From Promethearchaeota archaeon (GTDB lineage Archaea > Asgardarchaeota > Lokiarchaeia > Sigyniarchaeales > SOKP01): a stretch of DNA of 64,000 bases. Shown one piece after another: positions 8,624 through 17,222 of the stretch. The position numbers and the translations under genes are program-made. Below the pieces are notes generated by a model, which was not told where the DNA came from, did no database searches, and saw only the letters and a list, made by a program, of their open reading frames with translations. The stretch lies in contig JAHPZA010000010.1 in assembly GCA_019058445.1 (NCBI GenBank), forward strand, positions 434,001 to 498,000, read 5' to 3'. Each line of letters starts with the position of its first letter. Positions within the stretch are counted from its first letter, which is position 1.

Positions 8624-9400
8624 TTAATAAAATTTCGATTTATCAGAATCAAAGACTCTTTGTAGATAGCCAAATAACAAATCTAGTCCATCTTCTCTTT
8701 TTATTGTACAAGGTATCAACTCTGCAGTTGATCCCATCTGAATAAATACTTCTGATAAATCCATGGACAATTCCCTTATCAATCCACTTTCTCGCTCACT
8801 TGTAGATTCTTCTAATGCTTTGAAGTCTTGCGACCAGTTAATAATCATATCTATCTGGTCATCATCTAGAAGGTCCATCTTAGAAAGTACATTAATTTGA
8901 GAGATTCTTCTAAATCGGAATTGTACGGATGCAGCAAGTAATAAGGTTGATATGAATCCATTTGGCCGAAGTACAAAATTAGAATCAAATAGAAATGAAA
9001 CTGACTTTTGAATATCTCCGAAACCTAAAGAACTTGCGATTAATGGTCCAGTTTCTCTAAAAGCAAACAGTTCTAATTGTCCTGCTGTATCTACTAAAAC
9101 CCAGTCCGGATTAAATTCATCAATTTCATATTTTAAATCATCTAAATAGTTAACCATCAAGTCACTTGCGAGTATCATCCCCCCATTAGGGCCTAATCCA
9201 TATTCTTCCATGATCTCCTCTAAAACAACAAAATCCCGGATATCAATATCTGGAATATAAGGGATTATTCTTACACCAGGATCTAAGTTTACAGTTATGG
9301 CCGAAATTTCGGGATCTCGGTTGATTAGATATTGCTTTAATTCACCTGTAATAGTAGATTTGCCTGAACCTGCTGTACCTATAAAGTAATTAAGTAGAAT
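8624..9400 (-). CDS. GPN-loop GTPase, apparently started at AUU
   Basis: A GPN-family P-loop GTPase. The P-loop GTAGSGKST, the diagnostic GPN tripeptide in YGLGPNGG, the DTAGQLELF G3 region and a LSKMDLL G4-like motif are all visible. The longest ATG-initiated frame begins at 9211, inside the domain after the P-loop. The frame is open upstream to a TAA at 9431-9433, but it contains no ATG, GTG or TTG before the P-loop. An ATT at 9398-9400 lies eight residues before it, with GAGG nine bases upstream, giving 258 residues, the normal family length. Archaeal members resemble eukaryotic GPN1-3, which help RNA polymerase assembly. Confidence 0.8.
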   Translation of the reverse strand: MLLNYFIGTAGSGKSTITGELKQYLINRDPEISAITVNLDPGVRIIPYIPDIDIRDFVVLEEIMEEYGLGPNGGMILASDLMVNYLDDLKYEIDEFNPDWVLVDTAGQLELFAFRETGPLIASSLGFGDIQKSVSFLFDSNFVLRPNGFISTLLLAASVQFRFRRISQINVLSKMDLLDDDQIDMIINWSQDFKALEESTSERESGLIRELSMDLSEVFIQMGSTAELIPCTIKREDGLDLLFGYLQRVFDSDKSKFY

Positions 9401-9511
9401 TTTCGGAGACCTCTTTTTAAGATATAGTACTTAATAGTTGTATTTAATCATTTAAGAAATTAAAGATTTAGGATTTAGCTAAAGAAGTGTAATCAAAAAT
9501 AATTTCAATTC

Positions 9512-10468
9512 TTACTGGGGTTTTTTTAGGTTTTCTAATAATAATTCCTTTGGTTGTTCTTTCTCTATCCGTTTAATTTGTCTTTGAATTGCAAGTTCTT
9601 GTTTTTCTTCTAATACATCATCTTCGAGTATTATAAGATTAAGTTCCTCCTCGGTCATAGGTTTTAAGTATTTTCTAAATTCCTCGGGGTCTTGCATTAT
9701 AGATTTTAATTCAGGTAAAAAGGGTGGTAAAGATTGTATAGCGGAATTTGATCGATGTCCACCCTCCCTTTTAATTCTTTCAATTCCTCTCTGTGGAGGG
9801 CCTCTTCGGGGGGGAGACGGTGTTGTATAATTGATACTACCAAGAGATAAATTTTTTAGAGTATAATTAATTGCTTTTAATTGTTCCACCACATTTTTCA
9901 TGACTTCAGTATTTTCACGTATTAAAGACATTATTGGATTGCCATGACAAGTTCCTCTAACTTTATTCTTCTCGTAAATTAAGGTTCCTTTTTCTTTCAA
10001 GTTTTTGAGGTCCTTTTCAAATTTATGATATACCTTCTCTTGAGTTATGGAGGTTTCAGACATATCCTCAGATCTTATTTCTTCATAGCTAAAATTGGTA
10101 TAACAATCTTCATTAATACATATCTCTGATAAAGTGAAAGTGCGTTTTATTGAGTATTCAATTCTCTGACCAGAAAATAAAAAAATGGTTAAATTTAATA
10201 TTTTAATTTGTAATTCGTCTAAATTATTTATCTCACTTAAATCAATAGAAAAAGCCATGAAATCGTTTAAAAAATAAATTGTTTTAATTGAAATTAACTG
10301 TGGTAAATTATTTTGATAAGATTCCCGTTTAAAAGCTTTAGAGATTTCATATCGCAGATTTATTCGCTTTACAGTATCAGGAAGAAAAAGCTGTTTTTCC
10401 TCTGCATGCTTTTTAAATTCTAAAAACAGATTTAGTTCGTCGTCAAAAAAGACTTGGAACAATTGCAT
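9512..10468 (-). CDS. uncharacterised protein with proline-rich linker
   Basis: A 318-residue protein I do not recognise. The N-terminal ~150 residues look alpha/beta, with hydrophobic strands and IYFLNDFMAFSIDLSEI. A charged helix follows (about 155-210), then a basic and proline-rich linker containing TPSPPRRGPPQRG near residue 220. The last 70 residues are acidic and helical with a glutamate/leucine repeat. The composition resembles other lineage-specific Asgard proteins with a small globular domain and tail. It lies upstream of the GPN GTPase gene on the same strand, 81 bases from its upstream in-frame stop. Confidence 0.5.
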   Translation of the reverse strand: MQLFQVFFDDELNLFLEFKKHAEEKQLFLPDTVKRINLRYEISKAFKRESYQNNLPQLISIKTIYFLNDFMAFSIDLSEINNLDELQIKILNLTIFLFSGQRIEYSIKRTFTLSEICINEDCYTNFSYEEIRSEDMSETSITQEKVYHKFEKDLKNLKEKGTLIYEKNKVRGTCHGNPIMSLIRENTEVMKNVVEQLKAINYTLKNLSLGSINYTTPSPPRRGPPQRGIERIKREGGHRSNSAIQSLPPFLPELKSIMQDPEEFRKYLKPMTEEELNLIILEDDVLEEKQELAIQRQIKRIEKEQPKELLLENLKKPQ

Positions 10469-10629
10469 TTTTATATGAAACCTCGCTTTAATATTTAACT
10501 TTTAATATTAGAGTACTCTCTATTAACATTCCCTCTTTCAAATTTAAAATAAAAAGACTTCTAAGAATTAATAATTTTTAATAAGATGGTTAAGAAGAAG
10601 AATGAGTGATACTATAAAAAAAAAAAAAA

Positions 10630-11010
10630 TTACTTTTGTTTTTTTAAATCCGATAAATAATAAATTGGTTTTTTTAATTTTTGTGTAAAATATTTGATTT
10701 CTTCTTGAGTTTGGTCTCCAATATACCCATCTACATCTAAAACAAGAATAGCTTCTTGATCACTCAATTTCTTAAGGGCGATTTGTTGCAATTTATCCCA
10801 TTCTTCTGTTGAAAATAAATCTTTATTTAATATACCATCAATAGAACAAACTGATACTATTTTACTAAAAATTATTTGAAGGATTGATTCAGTTTTAATA
10901 AAATAATCTTTTGCTTTAGTAATAGAACCTACCAAGAATATTTTATCTTCTTTTATAACAGAAAAATCATAGTTTTTAAAATCCTCAATAAATTCATTAT
11001 TTAAACGCAT
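10630..11010 (-). CDS. nucleoside 2-deoxyribosyltransferase-like protein
   Basis: A 126-residue single-domain protein. KIFLVGSITKAKDYF in its first third and AILVLDVDGYIGDQTQEE near residue 85, followed by KKPIYYLSDL, match the N-deoxyribosyltransferase-like Rossmann fold, where YIGxxT and a following acidic residue line the active site. I use the ATG at 11010; a TTG at 11028 would add six residues. Many such proteins are of unknown substrate and act in nucleotide salvage or phage-related contexts. It lies beside the restriction-modification island. Confidence 0.6.
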   Translation of the reverse strand: MRLNNEFIEDFKNYDFSVIKEDKIFLVGSITKAKDYFIKTESILQIIFSKIVSVCSIDGILNKDLFSTEEWDKLQQIALKKLSDQEAILVLDVDGYIGDQTQEEIKYFTQKLKKPIYYLSDLKKQK

Positions 11011-11243
11011 TTTTATTTTTGTTAACAATTACCAATTTGATATATAAATGTAAAAAATATGTCTTATTCATTAAATTTTTTTAGGAAATTGTTCTAGTTC
11101 TCTTTGCTAGGAGATTTATTATTAAGTAATACCATGATATCACGATATTTTATAGAAAAATTTTTAAGATCATTTTGCGTAAGTGAATTTTTTCACATCT
11201 CAAACAAATAAAATTGTTAAAATTAGATAATTAAAAGTCCAAA

Positions 11244-14200
11244 ATGACAAGTGAAGCTCTTACATACGAGGATCTATCTAACGAAGCTATTCTTGAGATG
11301 TTCCAAAATTCAATATTGAAGAATGTTAAAAAAAAATATCAAAGTAACATTAGAAATGGTAAGGCATTAAAATCAAATTATCTTGAAATTGAAAGTGACC
11401 CTGAGCCTTATACTAGGCGTAAAATTGAACCTATCTTGAATAGATTTCTTCCCAATATAGATTTCAATGCAGAAGTCCATAAAATTACAAGTTTAGGTAA
11501 TTTAAGGAAGCCAGATGGTTTTATTAAATCAAAAGATAAAAAGATAAATAAAAATATCTTGATCGAATGGGAACCTTTTAATGAAGATTTAAGAGTTAAA
11601 AAAGATCATGGAATAAATCAAGCCAAAACGTGGATATCTGACATAAATATAGGACAAAATAACGATGCATTAGTAACAAATGGGAGAGATTGGATATTAA
11701 TTACAACCCAAATGATAGAAAATGAAATTAGAGTTATAGAGCAAGATTTTTCTGTTAAAGAAGCTCTTAAATTTATGGAGGATATCTACAACGGGAAAAA
11801 AATACCTAAAAATAATCTTGAGGAAAGAATTGATATAACTGAAAAGTTCTATAACTGGTATGTCGCATTAATTCATGGAGGAGAATATATCGATAAAGAA
11901 AATAAAAAAAAATATATTTCAAAGGAGAATTGTTTATTAAATAATATAAAAAATACCTCAAATAAGCGGGAAAAAGAAGATTTTATTAGACTTATCTTTA
12001 CAAGACTAATTTTTATAAGAATTCTTAATGAATATGGGATAATTAAAGAAGATATACTTAACTATCTGAAAAATACTGAGCCTGAAGATTTTTATAATCG
12101 GATTAATCAACTTTTTTTTGAAACTTTAAATACTCCTATAAAAGAAAGGGAAAATATTCCAGATGTTTATGAGCAAATTCCCTTTTTAAATGGAGATTTA
12201 TTTAGACAGAAATCAATTGATAGTAAAGGTTTAAAAATTGAAAGAGAGTCATATATCGATGCTATCCAATTTTTAAGAACCTTTAATTTTATGAAAGAAT
12301 TCGAGAATTTAGAAAAAAACTATAAAATTGACAATACCATTAATCCAGAGATTTTAGGACATATTTTAGAAAAAACTATTAAGGATAGGAAACAAAGTGG
12401 AGTGTACTATACTCCACAGTTTATAACCGAGTATATGGCTCAAAATATTATTGAAGAATACTTATTTAAGAAGTTAATAGAATTTTTAAAAGAAAGTAAG
12501 GACTCACAATGGAAATATATTGAATGCTTTAAAGATTTTTATGATCTTAACACTATAATCCTAAGAAAGTTTTATGATGAACATATAAAAGACATTAAAA
12601 TATGCGATCCTGCTGTTGGTTCAGGAGCATTTCTCTTAAGTTGTGGGAATGTTCTTTTCAAAATAAGAAGAAAAATCCATGGAATAATAGGAGTTCATGA
12701 AAATGACTATATGATTAAAAAAGAGATAATTCAGAATAATCTATATGGTGTTGATATCAAGGAACCAGCAGTAGATATTTGTAAATTAAGATTATGGTTA
12801 TGGATTATTGAAAAACATAAGCCAGAACCATTGCCAAATATAGATTTCAATATTAGAAAAGGAAATACACTTATTGGTTACACTAATACTCAAACACTAA
12901 AAATTGATACGAGTGATATTAGTTCGTGGGAGAAAAAAGCTAACTTAATGGATATTTTTTTAGAGAGAAATCAATTAATAAAAAATTATTACTATACAGA
13001 AAATCCTACATCCCAAAAGGCTTTAAAAAGGGATATTGATGAAATTACGACAATATTTTATAATAAAATTAACGAGAATCTTGCAAATGAATTGAAGAGG
13101 GAAAAAGTTAGTATAAATTCAAGGAAGCTTTCTGATTTAAACGCTTTTCATTGGATTATGGAATATTCTGAAGTATTTGAAAAGAATAATGGTTTTGATA
13201 TCATAATCGGAAATCCTCCCTATTTTAGAATCACTTTTGCCCCAAAAATCGAGCAAAAAATTGTTGGAAAAATGGGTATTTTAAAAAATTTTCATCATGG
13301 TCAAGGTGATATTTATTATGATTTCATTGTACGTTGTTATGATTTGCTAGCTGAAGGAGGATATTTTATTTTTATAACTTCAAGGTATTGGTTAGAATCA
13401 GCTTATGCAAATTATTTAAAGAAATTCATTAAAAAAAAAATAAAATTAACAAAAATTATTGATTTTAGAGAAAGTCTAATCTTTGAAGGAGTTGATATCC
13501 ATAATACTATTTTATCCTATATAAAACAAAAACCTGAAAAAGATAATTATCCCTTAGATGTTTACTTTTTAAAAGAAGATTTTTTTGAAAAAACAAGAAG
13601 CCCTTATCTTAAAGATTATTTAGAAAAAGTAGGAAAATATGAACTAAATAATTGGAGATTAGATGAAAATTGGGCTTTTGTCCCAAAAAAACATAAAGAT
13701 TTGTTTATGAAAATTAAAAGTATTAAAACAAAATTAGGTGATGATTACAATTGCAATCAATATTCAAATTGCTTTAGAAAAAGGTTAAAAAAATTATTAA
13801 TTTTTGAAGAGAAACCAAAAGAAGTAGCTATGAAATATTTAAGGAAATATCAGAGAATGGGAGAAGTAAATAAATTTTCGGTATCAAAAGTTAAAGATAA
13901 ATTTGTTTTTGTCTCACATAACATTGAGAAAGCATTAAAGGATTATGAGTTGAATAAATTCTTTTTAGCTCATAATATTTCAAAAGAGGATATTATTGAA
14001 ATCAAAAAAGATAGTGACAAAAATATTGATAAATATAAAGAAATAATTTTTATTGGTTATCGAATTCCACGAATAATTTATAGCTTTACGTATGATAATG
14101 AAAATACATATATTGATAATACATATTTTATAACAAGAAAAAAGCCTACATCTTTTTCTTTAAAATATGTTATTGCAGTTTTGAATTCGGAATTAATGAG

Positions 14201-14501
14201 ATATTATATTGATCATGTAGGTAAAAAAAAGGATTTTGAAATTGAAATAGGGGCTAATTTTATTAATAGTTTGCCTTTAATTAATAAAAGGGGATCTTTA
14301 ACTAAGGAAGATTTGAGCAGAATTGAAGAACTTGAATTATTAATTTCAAAAATCATAAAATTTGAGCAAAGTAACAAAAATATTGATGAATTAATTGAAA
14401 GATTAAATAATCATGTATACAATTTATATCGAATTACAGGAGAAGAGCAGAAATTAATAAAAACCTATCTAAATAAGATTCATTCAATATTATATAAATA
14501 A
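11244..14501 (+). CDS. type IIG-like restriction endonuclease-methyltransferase
   Basis: A 1085-residue single-chain enzyme of the Eco57I/type IIG or PglX-like class. Near residues 70-110, KPDGFI followed by ILIEWEP resembles a PD-(D/E)xK nuclease core, although ExE replaces the usual ExK. The helical connector precedes GVYYTPQFITEYMA (about residue 388). The SAM-binding motif I is CDPAVGSGAFLLS (about 453), and the catalytic NPPY of N6-adenine methylation is in IIGNPPYF (about 657). The C-terminal third is the target-recognition region. Composition is noticeably AT- and lysine-rich compared with neighbours, suggesting transfer. No separate specificity subunit is present. Confidence 0.88.
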   Translation: MTSEALTYEDLSNEAILEMFQNSILKNVKKKYQSNIRNGKALKSNYLEIESDPEPYTRRKIEPILNRFLPNIDFNAEVHKITSLGNLRKPDGFIKSKDKKINKNILIEWEPFNEDLRVKKDHGINQAKTWISDINIGQNNDALVTNGRDWILITTQMIENEIRVIEQDFSVKEALKFMEDIYNGKKIPKNNLEERIDITEKFYNWYVALIHGGEYIDKENKKKYISKENCLLNNIKNTSNKREKEDFIRLIFTRLIFIRILNEYGIIKEDILNYLKNTEPEDFYNRINQLFFETLNTPIKERENIPDVYEQIPFLNGDLFRQKSIDSKGLKIERESYIDAIQFLRTFNFMKEFENLEKNYKIDNTINPEILGHILEKTIKDRKQSGVYYTPQFITEYMAQNIIEEYLFKKLIEFLKESKDSQWKYIECFKDFYDLNTIILRKFYDEHIKDIKICDPAVGSGAFLLSCGNVLFKIRRKIHGIIGVHENDYMIKKEIIQNNLYGVDIKEPAVDICKLRLWLWIIEKHKPEPLPNIDFNIRKGNTLIGYTNTQTLKIDTSDISSWEKKANLMDIFLERNQLIKNYYYTENPTSQKALKRDIDEITTIFYNKINENLANELKREKVSINSRKLSDLNAFHWIMEYSEVFEKNNGFDIIIGNPPYFRITFAPKIEQKIVGKMGILKNFHHGQGDIYYDFIVRCYDLLAEGGYFIFITSRYWLESAYANYLKKFIKKKIKLTKIIDFRESLIFEGVDIHNTILSYIKQKPEKDNYPLDVYFLKEDFFEKTRSPYLKDYLEKVGKYELNNWRLDENWAFVPKKHKDLFMKIKSIKTKLGDDYNCNQYSNCFRKRLKKLLIFEEKPKEVAMKYLRKYQRMGEVNKFSVSKVKDKFVFVSHNIEKALKDYELNKFFLAHNISKEDIIEIKKDSDKNIDKYKEIIFIGYRIPRIIYSFTYDNENTYIDNTYFITRKKPTSFSLKYVIAVLNSELMRYYIDHVGKKKDFEIEIGANFINSLPLINKRGSLTKEDLSRIEELELLISKIIKFEQSNKNIDELIERLNNHVYNLYRITGEEQKLIKTYLNKIHSILYK

Positions 14502-14704
14502 AATCGAATTTTTGATCCTTTTATCTCATACCCATAAATATCATATTAGGAATTGGTCTTTTTTTGTTCAGATAATAACGCTATCTAAATGAATAATTCA
14601 TCAGTCTCTTAATTAATTAATTTTATTAATCTAATTAAAAATCTAACACTAAATATAAATATAAGATTTCTTGAAGCTTAAATTTTAAGGAATTCTTGAT
14701 TTTA

Positions 14705-15922
14705 ATGATGAACAATGTCAAAATGGAAAAGAAAACCTACACAACATCGATGCTCATAAAAGATATTAAAAATGAAATCACAAAATTAATTTCTTTAAAA
14801 AATCTATACAATGGAATACTATCAAATGAAAAATTAAGCGTAATTTTAGGTCAATCAAAAACTCATGTAGAGACTATTAAGAGATCAGTAAAATTAAATC
14901 CAAAATATCAAATTGCAAATTATTTCATTGAGGGCTATAAAACAAATTTACAAAATCAATTCGGTAATAAAAGTAAGGAAGTAATAGAATATATTAATAA
15001 ATATCAGAATTTAAATAAGCTTAAATGGAAGAATATGGATAACAATGTTTTAAAATATCATCCTAATTTAAAATTGGATTATTTTAAATCAATTGATTCC
15101 AAAGAAAAAGCTTATTGGTTAGGATGGATATTTGCTGAAGGTTATTTTTCTTATGATTCTAAAAATAATTCAATAGTATTTGGAGTAGAAATTAGTAGAA
15201 ATGATATAATTCTAATAGAAAGATTTACGCATGATATTGGATATAATCTTGAACATAAGTATAAAAGATCTGAAAGCAATACAATTGCTATTTATACAAG
15301 AGGTAAGAAATTTGTCCAAAATTTAATAGATCAATTCACGACTAATTTAAAACTAAAAAAGCCTGATGTTATAGGAAACCAAAAATCAAAAGGAATAATT
15401 TTACCTGAATTTGGCAATCGAGAACTGAATTTAGCCTTCCTTCTTGGATTTTATGATGGAGATGGGATTCAAGGCGAAACAGCAATTACTTGTGGAAGTA
15501 AAAAGTTTTTGGAGGGGATAAAGAAAAAATATAATTTAGTCCATCAAATAAGATATTATAAATCGAAATCAATATTGAATGATAGATTAATTGAAGGTTC
15601 AGGTTGGCGATTGAGTTTAGGTGCAAAGTTATTCAATGAAATGATGTATAATTATAGGAGAAGTTTACCTCGAAAGCGAAAATTATTCGAATTAAAAGAG
15701 GAGAAGGCAATTAGATTAGCCAATTATGCAATAAGCCGAAAAAAATTTAAGTTTACTAAATTGCAATTAGAAAAATTAGTATGGGAAATGCCATTGAATA
15801 AAATTGCAGAACTACATAATATTCAGTTTAAGATTCAAATATCAGAATCCCTAATTGGTAAATATTGTAAAAAGTGGAATATTCAAAAGCCAAATCGAGG
15901 ATATTGGAGAACAGTAAAATAA
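14705..15922 (+). CDS. LAGLIDADG homing endonuclease-like protein
   Basis: A 405-residue free-standing protein with two LAGLIDADG-like motifs, AYWLGWIFAEGYF near residue 137 and LAFLLGFYDGDGIQG near residue 245. The helical N-terminal region includes an HTH-like stretch, and the basic C-terminal tail is probably DNA binding. I use ATG 14705; TTG at 14696 is an alternative. It is not inside a recognisable host gene, so it is not a visible intein. It sits between the type IIG gene and a broken methyltransferase tail. Extreme AT content matches the preceding restriction gene and suggests a shared mobile origin. Confidence 0.8.
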   Translation: MMNNVKMEKKTYTTSMLIKDIKNEITKLISLKNLYNGILSNEKLSVILGQSKTHVETIKRSVKLNPKYQIANYFIEGYKTNLQNQFGNKSKEVIEYINKYQNLNKLKWKNMDNNVLKYHPNLKLDYFKSIDSKEKAYWLGWIFAEGYFSYDSKNNSIVFGVEISRNDIILIERFTHDIGYNLEHKYKRSESNTIAIYTRGKKFVQNLIDQFTTNLKLKKPDVIGNQKSKGIILPEFGNRELNLAFLLGFYDGDGIQGETAITCGSKKFLEGIKKKYNLVHQIRYYKSKSILNDRLIEGSGWRLSLGAKLFNEMMYNYRRSLPRKRKLFELKEEKAIRLANYAISRKKFKFTKLQLEKLVWEMPLNKIAELHNIQFKIQISESLIGKYCKKWNIQKPNRGYWRTVK

Positions 15923-16010
15923 ATTAATTAAAATTTATTAAAAATGATTGATCTTCTTTTTTAACCGAGATTGATTTCTTTTGTAAAGTTAGTTTTTAAT
16001 TATAAGATAA

Positions 16011-16265
16011 TCTTGGAATGATATCTATTCTTATCAAACAAGAACGAGATCAAAGGAATACTTTGGATATCCCACTTAAAAACCAATAGAACTTCTTGAA
16101 CGAATAGTATTAGCCTCTTCAAATGAAAGAGATATTGTTGCAGATTTTTTTTGTGGAACAGGAACTACACTGCTGGCAGCAAAAAAACATAATAGAATTT
16201 GGATTGGAACTGATAATAATCCTAATGCTATTGATCTATGTCGAAAAAGACTTGGATTATCTTGA
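16011..16265 (+). pseudogene. C-terminal remnant of a DNA methyltransferase
   Basis: Reading the plus strand in one frame gives SWNDIYSYQTRTRSKEYFG YPT, then a TAA at 16077-16079, then KPIELLERIVLASS and the motif I segment DFFCGTGTTLLAAKK, ending GLS. This is the C-terminal half of a beta-type amino methyltransferase, where GYPTQKP precedes DPFxGSGT. The stop replaces the expected glutamine codon (CAA to TAA). Upstream is closed by a stop at 16008, and the catalytic (S/D)PPY part is missing. So it is a truncated and nonsense-mutated relic. The frame reads equally well as an undirected 65-residue ORF on the other strand, which is a shadow. Confidence 0.7.
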
Positions 16266-16350
16266 TAAAACAATTAATCTCTAATAATTAAATGCATTTC
16301 ACAATTCAACAATTTAAGTTAAAATGATTTATTTGAAAGGTGTGATTTAA

Positions 16351-16701
16351 TTGGGAGGAAAATATGCATTATTTGCCTTTAATGGTGATCCGATGTGTTT
16401 TATTCATGTTATTTTAAACGCATTGGATATGAACAGTAAAGGACACGATATTAAAGTCATAGTCGAAGGTTCCGCATGCAAGTTAGCAAGTGAATTTGAA
16501 AATCAGACGAATCCTTTTTACAAAAAATATCAGGAATTAAAAGAAAAGGGATTACTCGATTGTTTTTGTAAAGCTTGTAGTAATAAAATGGGTTCATTAG
16601 AACAGGTAGAAGAAATTGGGTTTTCTACCTGTGATGAAATGATGGGACACCCAAGCATGGCTAAATATATTGACCAAGGTTATATAATAATTACTTTTTA
16701 A
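16351..16701 (+). CDS. DsrE/DsrF-like small sulfur-relay-type protein
   Basis: A 116-residue DsrE-like protein. It opens with a hydrophobic strand ALFAFNGDPMCFIHVILNAL, has a central KVIVEGSACKLA strand-helix and a cysteine-rich LLDCFCKACSNKMG segment before a C-terminal HPSMAKYIDQGYIIITF strand. The family fold is Rossmann-like and often binds persulfide on a conserved cysteine. A TTG start at 16351 follows AAAGGTG. The cytoplasmic role in sulfur metabolism is inferred only. It stands alone, in the opposite orientation to its right neighbour. Confidence 0.65.
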   Translation: MGGKYALFAFNGDPMCFIHVILNALDMNSKGHDIKVIVEGSACKLASEFENQTNPFYKKYQELKEKGLLDCFCKACSNKMGSLEQVEEIGFSTCDEMMGHPSMAKYIDQGYIIITF

Positions 16702-16751
16702 TGAGTAAAGTTCAGTAAATTTTTATTAAGGTTATTCCAAAAAATTTTTTT

Positions 16752-17129
16752 TTATTCCTTTTGGATAATGATTTTTTCAATTCCTACCCATTTTTTTGCC
16801 TCATCTAAACTTTCAACTATTTTACGTTTTTCTGATCGTGCTTTTTCTAATAAAATTTCTGCTTCTGTATTTAACACAGGGCTTTTTCCTATAACATAAG
16901 CAGCTTTAATTAGCTTTTGATTGATACTTTTTAAAAAATCCAAGATAATTGAAAAGGATTTTAAATTAAGTATGATTAAATCAACACCATCGACAATTGA
17001 AGAAATACTTGCTAAATTTTCAGTTTTCTCTTTAAAATCTTTCACTAATTTTTTGGCCACTGACGGAGGCATGGTTCCAAGTGCTTTAATATAAAAAACA
17101 TTTTCCCCTATTTTTTCAATTTTATACAT
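16752..17129 (-). CDS. STAS-like small protein, unknown role
   Basis: A 125-residue alpha/beta protein beginning YKIEKIGENVFYIKALGTM. A strand, SSIVDGVDLIILNLKSF, near residue 45-60 and a helix SIILDFLKSINQKLI follow, which resembles the SpoIIAA/STAS alternation. The C-terminal part has a helical region rich in glutamate. I recognise no phosphorylation site serine in the expected loop. It may be an antisigma-antagonist-like domain used in Asgard signalling, but the assignment is weak. ATG start at 17129. Confidence 0.35.
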   Translation of the reverse strand: MYKIEKIGENVFYIKALGTMPPSVAKKLVKDFKEKTENLASISSIVDGVDLIILNLKSFSIILDFLKSINQKLIKAAYVIGKSPVLNTEAEILLEKARSEKRKIVESLDEAKKWVGIEKIIIQKE

Positions 17130-17222
17130 ATCATTTAATATTGAATTGTAATATTCTTAATATTATATTTTGAAAATATGATATATTATTTTTTCCTTTA
17201 ATTGATAAACCATATTGAAATC

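Noticed and set aside
14705-15922. LAGLIDADG protein as an intein or intron-encoded endonuclease
   Set aside because: The flanking sequence does not join into a host protein and no splicing residues (Cys/Ser start, His-Asn end) are seen at the edges.
16076-16273. A 65-residue reading frame on the minus strand
   Set aside because: It is the shadow of the methyltransferase remnant read on the plus strand, which carries conserved motifs.
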